DNA of 64,000 bases, taken from positions 1,116,001 to 1,180,000 of the forward strand of contig JAALGZ010000013.1 in NCBI GenBank assembly GCA_015227615.1, in the 5' to 3' direction. Origin of the DNA: Labyrinthula sp. Ha (Eukaryota; Sar; Bigyra; Labyrinthulida; Labyrinthulaceae). Shown here piece by piece: positions 57,527 to 64,000 of this stretch. The notes beneath the pieces were generated by a model. It was not told where the DNA came from. It made no database searches and saw only the letters and a program-made list of their open reading frames with translations. Numbering within the stretch: position 1 is the stretch's first letter; every line of letters begins with the position of its first letter. The position numbers were made by a program, and so were the translations under genes.

Positions 57527-60500
57527 CTAAATTCCCATAAAATCGTTATGCTGCAGGTCTAGACTAATTGCTGTCTCTGCTGTAGTGAAGTATGGCTGAA
57601 GCCCTTGCTGCCTTGCTTCGCTAAATTCAACCCACTTCATTTTCTTTTTGTCCTGATCATTATCCGCCCAATCTAATACCTCAACTTTGAACTCAAAATT
57701 TCCGGTAAAAGCACCTCTATGCGCGTTAATTTCTTTCTCTAACTTCCTCCTAACTCCAAGAAGCTGGGCCATTACCTGTGGCCCGCTTTTCTCTTTTTCA
57801 AACTCGACTTCAAATCCACCAATGTCATTTTCTAGAGTATGTTGTAGTCTTGCAACTTTTTCCAATGGCAGTTCTTCAATCTTGTCTAGCTTCTGCTTCA
57901 GTACGACCGTACCCAAATTATCAAAATAAAACGTAGCTTTCTTCCTCTCAGAATCAAAGATCAGTCTCTTGCCGCTGTTATCGGCACCAGCAAGAGAAGC
58001 AATATAAAGACAAAAAAATCGTTCAAAGCTGCCCACTGGAAGTTCTCCAGCACAATGAAAACGAGCTTTGTAACGTAAGAAAGAGAGATCACTAGTAATT
58101 AAACTTGATCCCTTTGGTTGTCTTTTCAAAGTTGTACTGAAGTCAGGTGTAGAAAGCCATGGCACGAGATAATACTCTTCTCCTTCATCTATGTTCTTGG
58201 CCGAAAACGGATTTGTGCTTCTAGAGTTTCCAAATAGCTTACTTAGTGCAGGAAGGTCTATTCGATTAAGTACAAACTCCCTAGATAAAAGATCCATTAA
58301 GTATTCAAAATTTTGTCGAGGAAGAAACCTTTGAGTGAGCAAATCTTTAGTTGCAATGCGACTTCTCGTAAACAACTCAAACTCTTCTCTCAACCCAGCC
58401 TTTTCAATCTTGTTTTGGAGATCCTGCTTGAAAGGAAGGTTTCTGTCACTAAAATGAGAGTAAAACTCTTCCAAATTTTCCTTCAGAAACTCTGGAGTAA
58501 GTAACACCTTCGATCTAAGTTTCTCAGATTCTGTTATCCACATAATAATTCCAGTTGCATCAAGATAACTGAGGAGTTTAAACACGTTGTCCCCAACAAC
58601 ACCACAATCCTCAGCAATCTGGCGAAACTCTATTAGTGGTATGGAAGTTTCCCCCCTACGGGAAATCAACTTATCTACAACACTAGCAAATGGAAGGGAT
58701 ACCATCTCTGAAATAATAGGCACTTTACCCTCTTTGATTAACCACTTGATAGTTGCTCTTAAAGTACTCAATCCAGTAAAGTCATCCCATTCCCCACTTA
58801 GTATAGCACAATCTTTAGGTAACTCATTACTTATTGGAAAAAAACATAGTTCATAATCACCATTCCGTACTACTCTCCTTTCCTTGTCCAAGGGATTAAT
58901 AACAGTTTGTAAAATACTGTCGAATTTCCTCAAAGATTTGATCAAGATCTGAAGCTTCTTCTTTGGTTCCATTTCTTCCTTACTCTCCTCAGTGATTTGC
59001 GGTTCATCTTCTTTTGCAAGAAACTTTTCATTCAAATAACCGAGAAAAGTTTCCTTGGTTACACTGACCAATCTATCTCTTTCTTGGTTTGCATGACTTC
59101 TTGGATCCTTCAACTTACCTAGCTCATCTTCAATATTCATTGCTTCGTTTAAGACGGTGTCAAAGTGAGTTCCAATAATCAAAATTTTGCTCATGCCCCC
59201 TTTATTGACAACTGAAGCCACATATTTGCGAATACTTAAAATTTGCTGCCACGGATTTTTGTTCAATGCTTCTAGACTAAAGAACACAAATACTAGGCCA
59301 TGCCCGCACAAGAGACGGGCATTCAAATTTTCCATTGTTTTACTAGAAAAAGCATCCCACACGGAGAAGGTAGGATAATTATGTTCTCTAATTGCCTTTT
59401 CCATAAGTACTTCAACCTCATTTTCCATCTTTGTCCTTAAAGCTTGCTCATCGGCAGAGGTAAATAGTTGCAAACCAGTTTTCTCTTCTCTAGGTTCCTC
59501 GTCATCCACATTCAAAGTTTTCAGCAGGTTCTCATTTTGAGATTTCAATACACTATCCTTGAGCGCCAAATCATTTTCACCAATAACAACATCTCTTTCA
59601 TCTCTCTGAAAAATGCTTTCATTAGCCAAATATCTATTCATCCTATTCTCCTCTAGCTGAGAAAGATGCTTGGAAACAACTGTCTCTACATGGTTCAGTT
59701 CATCGATTTCTCTCCACCCTATTTGTGTCATCTTAGCAATGGAAACCTGATCCAAATTAGAGTCTTTGCTATCGCCATTAAACTTCTTGTGCATCAAAGA
59801 GTGCGCAGTGTATGATTTTCCAGTTCTTTCATCCCCTAAGAAAACCAACTTACAGTGTTTTAAACCAGCATAGGCCTGGGTCAAATCTCTCCTGAGAAAA
59901 TCATCCAACTGTGTCATTTTCAACTGTTTCTCTCTTGCTTTCCTTTCTGAAGAGTTTCGCACAATAATTTCCTTTATCTTTGACTTCAAGTCCCCATCCC
60001 CATCCTCCTCCTCTTCATTCTTATTTTCTTTTCTCACCTGCTCAAAACCCTCAGGAAAACTTAGTTTGTTTTGCTCAATGTCCCCTTCTATCTTATCCTC
60101 CTGTCCAAAATCTATATATTCTAGACTATGATTCTTATCATAAAGACCAATGACGCTTTTCAACTCCTTAGCATCAGCTTTGTTTCTCTTCGCCTCTAAA
60201 TATCTTAATTTATCATTGTGCTCCAAAGCTTTTCCCAAATTTCGAAAACCTTCTTTCGTCAAATAATTCATATTCAAGTTTAAAGAAATTAAAGGACTAC
60301 CGTTCAACCCACTGCACAAAGGGACAATTGACTTATCTGTCAAGCTGCAAAAGGATAACTGCAAATCTCTAATAGGCCTTTTCAGCAAAGGAATCAAGAA
60401 TTTTGTCGATGAAGGAGTTTGGAAAGGGAGCTTTATCAGTAAAAGAGCATCGAGCTGAGATTGAATAGCTTCAGGCAACTTGCTCAATGCATTATCTTCC

Positions 60501-60790
60501 AACTTGTCGAACCAGTCGATGCAAAGGGAAGTTGTATCTGAGCTAGAGAGAGATTCAAAAAGATCTTTAAAGTGAGCTGCTGTAACTAACTCATTCTTAA
60601 GAATCTGTTTCTTGTCATCTTCGTTCTCGCCTTCCTCCATTTTTTTCATCAACAGGCCTGAAAATCTAACTTGGGTCTTTTCCATATCTTGAGAATCAAT
60701 TATCCCTTTCCCTTCAGCAAACGAGGTGGGGTATTCCCATTTTTCATCGCGAATCGCCGGGCCTTTTCCAATATTGATTTTCTTTGTCAT
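57527..60790 (-). CDS. Roco-family protein: LRR, ROC GTPase and COR domains, no kinase
   Basis: Intronless, 1087 residues from ATG 60790 (MTKKINIGKG) to TAG; an upstream in-frame GTG is rejected. Leucine-rich repeats of the long, ribonuclease-inhibitor-like type lie at about 125-230 (LISLNLNMNYLTKEGFRNLGKAL). A charged linker follows, then the ROC GTPase with P-loop GDERTGKS at 319-326. A hydrophilic insertion of roughly 120 residues comes before the next core strand. The G3 site reads FSVWDAFSSK where DxxG is usual, and the G4 site is IIGTHFD, the THxD form typical of ROC. A COR domain follows at about 690-1000 (GVVGDNVFKLLSYLDATGIIMW, LLTPEFLKENLEEFY). The C-terminal 200 residues have no kinase. 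Roco proteins are dimeric GTPases acting as signalling switches. Loss of G3 may impair hydrolysis (inference). Confidence 0.88.
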   Translation of the reverse strand: MTKKINIGKGPAIRDEKWEYPTSFAEGKGIIDSQDMEKTQVRFSGLLMKKMEEGENEDDKKQILKNELVTAAHFKDLFESLSSSDTTSLCIDWFDKLEDNALSKLPEAIQSQLDALLLIKLPFQTPSSTKFLIPLLKRPIRDLQLSFCSLTDKSIVPLCSGLNGSPLISLNLNMNYLTKEGFRNLGKALEHNDKLRYLEAKRNKADAKELKSVIGLYDKNHSLEYIDFGQEDKIEGDIEQNKLSFPEGFEQVRKENKNEEEEDGDGDLKSKIKEIIVRNSSERKAREKQLKMTQLDDFLRRDLTQAYAGLKHCKLVFLGDERTGKSYTAHSLMHKKFNGDSKDSNLDQVSIAKMTQIGWREIDELNHVETVVSKHLSQLEENRMNRYLANESIFQRDERDVVIGENDLALKDSVLKSQNENLLKTLNVDDEEPREEKTGLQLFTSADEQALRTKMENEVEVLMEKAIREHNYPTFSVWDAFSSKTMENLNARLLCGHGLVFVFFSLEALNKNPWQQILSIRKYVASVVNKGGMSKILIIGTHFDTVLNEAMNIEDELGKLKDPRSHANQERDRLVSVTKETFLGYLNEKFLAKEDEPQITEESKEEMEPKKKLQILIKSLRKFDSILQTVINPLDKERRVVRNGDYELCFFPISNELPKDCAILSGEWDDFTGLSTLRATIKWLIKEGKVPIISEMVSLPFASVVDKLISRRGETSIPLIEFRQIAEDCGVVGDNVFKLLSYLDATGIIMWITESEKLRSKVLLTPEFLKENLEEFYSHFSDRNLPFKQDLQNKIEKAGLREEFELFTRSRIATKDLLTQRFLPRQNFEYLMDLLSREFVLNRIDLPALSKLFGNSRSTNPFSAKNIDEGEEYYLVPWLSTPDFSTTLKRQPKGSSLITSDLSFLRYKARFHCAGELPVGSFERFFCLYIASLAGADNSGKRLIFDSERKKATFYFDNLGTVVLKQKLDKIEELPLEKVARLQHTLENDIGGFEVEFEKEKSGPQVMAQLLGVRRKLEKEINAHRGAFTGNFEFKVEVLDWADNDQDKKKMKWVEFSEARQQGLQPYFTTAETAISLDLQHNDFMGI

Positions 60791-60917
60791 TGTGTTTCTT
60801 TTCTGAATGTGTCTAATATGGGCAAGATAAAGTTCCACGAATCGGCTACCTGCAGTCGCAAATTGATTATTGCTTTAGCACAATTTTAATATTGCTCTAT
60901 ATTAAAAGTCATAAGTT

Positions 60918-60989
60918 GCAACGTTAGCTCAGTGGTAGAGCGTCAGATTGCAGTTCTGAAGTGCACTCGTTCGATCCGGGTACGTTGCT
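60918..60989 (+). tRNA. tRNA-Cys (GCA)
   Basis: 72 nt fold into a full cloverleaf. The acceptor stem GCAACGT pairs with ACGTTGC, with discriminator T. The D arm is GCTC-AGTGGTA-GAGC. The anticodon arm is TCAGA-TTGCAGT-TCTGA with anticodon GCA. The T arm is ACTCG-TTCGATC-CGGGT. U73 and the GCA anticodon are the cysteine identity elements. CCA is not encoded and there is no intron. It is divergent from the Roco gene, 128 bp from its start codon. Confidence 0.96.
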
Positions 60990-63900
60990 ATTTGGATTAT
61001 GAGTTCTTAGTTGTTTTTCCTCTAATGAGCCTTAGAGGAAGACTAAACTCCCGAATGATTATTTGTTATAGAGCTCGTAATTGTAGCAGTGTTGAGCTTA
61101 TACAAGTCTTGCAGTTGACGCTCTGTTAGTCGTGATATCGCTTTGTTGTAGCACCTGTTCTACTTCGAGTTTGAGGAAATAAATAATTGGTCCCTCGAAA
61201 GCAAAGAGATAGCTGTTAGGCGCATTTTTAAATTTGATTTGTTGTACATTCTCCCCAAGATTTTTTGCTTTGAAACTATTTCTGCTACCAGCTTGATTTT
61301 CGTTGTGCTTACGGCGACCCCATATGATTTGAGCTGCTGTCTCTCATCTTAGCACATCTTCGTAAAGTCAAATGACGCAAAATTAGATTTTGTCAAAATA
61401 ACCGGCAAAACATAAAAATACGCGGTAAATGAACTGTGAATTTTTTTTTTCATCGAATAAAGACCACGATCAAAATACATAGTCTATACTGTGTTGACTG
61501 CGTTCGATTAAGTTTCTACTTAGTTATGACTACATATTCGAGCATGCATGAGATATGGTAGTATTTGCAAATACATTTGTGCTTAAAAATATTATTTCAA
61601 CTATCTTAGATTAGTACTTTTTAAGCTTAAAATTATAGGATACATGAGCCTTCGGAGACAGTGATGAGGTCTTCGAGTTTAACTTGAAATGTGCTCCTAA
61701 AATTGGGAAACACCTTTTCATTCTAACCTTTGGCTTATTAATGAATCTTAACTACATGAAAAAAATAGAATCAAATCTATATTATAACTTTATCATTCTA
61801 CAATAGACTCATACCAAGTCTTCAGTAGTAAAATTATTCGGGTCACCGACTTCAAGACAGGTGCAGGTAGTAACAGAGCTTGAGCATAATATAATCTTAT
61901 ATAAATGTCATATGCGTCGTTGAGCCTTCTATAAAGCAACTAAATCCTTCAATAGTTCATTATTGGATATAGACGTCTCGTGCCTATGCAAACATCATAC
62001 TTTTTCGAAATGTCATTCAATTACCCCATTGAAATAATGTTCATTGTAACTCCAGGGTGCACTAGAAGAAGGAAACCCCAAAATAGAGCCGTGAAACAAA
62101 ATTTCTTCTTATATCTAGGGGATTTTTTAGCTGAAAATAAGTTCAGTTCATTAATAGAAACCGTCTCTTTAGCTTTCTGAATCGGATATAAGATGAAAAA
62201 TAAAACTATAGCATATATTGTCCGAAATCACTCCTTATGTACTTGTAGTGAAATGAAGATCTATGGAATTACTATTGCTATCTATCATGAAGAATATTTA
62301 GCAGATGTACAGTCATCTTTGTTCCCATTGAGCTAGATTTACCATTATTCGCTAGCTAACAAGGTGAATACAAGTGGAATTTTATCTTGGACTTGTAATA
62401 AATTTTGACTTCACGAGGGGTTATAAGTAATCTGTGCATTAGATTAGGATACAAATGATAATGAAACACAGATTACAGTTACATACACACTGAATGAAGC
62501 CAAGTAAGAAAAGAAGCAGTCGCTGAACAAAAAATGTGGTATGATAATTCAACTGATGTTATCAACACAATGTTCCACAGATATTAGTTCAATCAATTTT
62601 TTATTTCACATTGCTATTTTTTTGCTGTTTTCTTATATTTTACCTGGGAGAATAATTATATTACTTTTGATATTAGCTGGGAAAGTTTGAAGCGGATCTT
62701 TTCCCTTTCTTAAAAATTCTAAAGTCAGGCCTCAACAATATTTTCACATGTTTTCCCATTCAATAAAAACAAGAAAAAACTTTCAGCAGGGAACAGATAA
62801 GAAACAAATCCGGGTAAAGTTTTACGAATAAGATAAATTAAAATGGAGATTATCCAACTCACCAGCAATGTTTATAATACAGAAAAAGCATTGACTGAAC
62901 ACTTATGGCCTAAGTTCTTTCTTTAAGTATGAGTAATTTGCTAAAATAAACTTTGAGTATAGATAGATTTCCTAGGTGAGGATGATTTACGTAAAGGATT
63001 GAATATTATATATAATTTCTCTTCGAAAAGATTTTAATTTGCCATGTAAAATTAGAGAGGCTGCTATCAATAATGTTTGATATTAATGGGGGATTTGTCG
63101 ATTTCAATAGCATAAAAACCCTTTTCGTTGTGGCAAAACCTTAAATAAGAGAATAATAGTGGCAACAAACTACTTTAAATTTAGCATACTTTGAAATCAA
63201 GCGGGTTTATTTGTTTTAGTAAAATAACAACATAAAATGTGCCTATTCAGAAAACGTTACTAAAAGTAATATTTAGAATAGGGAAAATTCTTATGAGAAG
63301 CAACAAGACTACGTGAGTGAACTTATATCATTTATACCCAATAGCGATTTCAAATGTCCCGAGAAAGCTTTATTTGCTCTAAGCAAGTTCAGTCTTAATC
63401 CATCACCGAAACTTCAGTTACATAAGCCCATATAAACCATTCAATGGAGTTTATAAAATCTTCTTTTATTCATACAGGTCGGTAGATCTATAGTCATAGA
63501 ATACATGTTTAGCTATCTAATCTATAGTCCACTAAAACACACATCTGTTTAAGAAGAAAAGAATGAATATGGTACATAAGTACTTGCTCTCAACATTTTA
63601 GTGTCACCAAGCACAGTACTACTGGAGTGCAACCAGAAAAATATATTTAATTCAATGAGTTAGAAGAATTGAAATTAAAACTTTTATGACTCTTTAACTA
63701 GGCGATTAAAATAAAATAGTTTACTGGGAAGCTGTTTGGTTTGAGAAGTTTAAAGCGTTCATTAACTACAACATTCATAAGTACATTAGGTTTCCTTTGC
63801 AAAAGATTTACGATATTTTTTGAAACTTTAGTGAGTGAAGGAGACAGATATTCTAAAATACCCGGGATAGTATAATTTAAAACTACTCAAAGGCTTTATT

Positions 63901-64000
63901 TTCTAACTGTTTATGCGCGATTCTAAGTTTATATTGCATGTGTCAGTAGAGATTTGATGATTTAGTAGAATGTTTCTTTTCCAAAGTCACTCCCTGGTGA
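60990..64000. other. Intergenic region, no gene seen
   Basis: After the tRNA terminator 3 kb are AT-rich with frames of at most about 66 codons and no recognisable domain or repeat. A run of ten T lies near 61441. The region may be the flank of a gene beyond the window. Confidence 0.5.
61014..61018 (+). terminator. RNA polymerase III terminator of tRNA-Cys
   Basis: First run of five T after the tRNA, 25 nt from its 3' end. Confidence 0.6.

Overview
The window comes from an AT-rich nuclear genome of a protist, most likely a labyrinthulomycete (thraustochytrid or labyrinthulid type). The main reason is an intact 1998-residue reading frame with the KS-CLF-AT-ER domain order of subunit B of the thraustochytrid polyunsaturated fatty acid (PUFA) synthase. 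Eukaryotic genes with introns (RAD52, a dsRNA-binding protein), CK2 alpha, a HECT ubiquitin ligase, a Roco GTPase and a tRNA-Cys fit this. The genus cannot be fixed from the sequence. The genetic code is standard: long genes run without internal stops and end in TAA or TAG.

Layout. 1-3844 has no gene I can support. 3845-5356 (-) encodes a secreted-domain plus 7-TM membrane protein. 5357-14182 is gene-poor and holds a ~1 kb element with inverted-repeat ends (5979-7008) and an old TA-flanked MITE (13423-13652). 14183-17710 is the densest block: CK2 alpha (+) converges on RAD52 (-), and RAD52 is divergent from a dsRNA-binding/RNase III-like protein (+); both of the latter are interrupted by very short introns. 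17711-22110 is empty. 22111-24048 (-) is a gamma-glutamyltransferase with a LINE (24335-28310) inserted just upstream of it, bounded by 11-bp target duplications and ending in a 7-bp tandem tail. 28322-32959 holds a second, inverted copy of the MITE. 32960-38824 (-) is an RCC1-SPRY-UBA-HECT ubiquitin ligase. After 5.5 kb without genes comes the PUFA synthase B gene (44345-50341, +). A second MITE type lies at 54308-54513, just before a membrane-anchored alpha/beta hydrolase (54942-57246, +), which converges on a Roco LRR-GTPase (57527-60790, -). A tRNA-Cys(GCA) follows at 60918-60989, and the rest is empty.

How the genes relate. There are no operons. The most suggestive link is a bipartite promoter motif (TTCTTGTAT-CTGCA plus an exact 15-mer TGTGGCATTACCATA) found upstream of only two genes, the PUFA synthase subunit and the lipase-like hydrolase, which hints at co-regulation of lipid genes. 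Two further points stand out: the enoyl-reductase domain of the PUFA synthase has lost its signature motifs and is probably inactive, and the RAD52 and dsRNA-binding genes have introns of only 31 and 28 nt.
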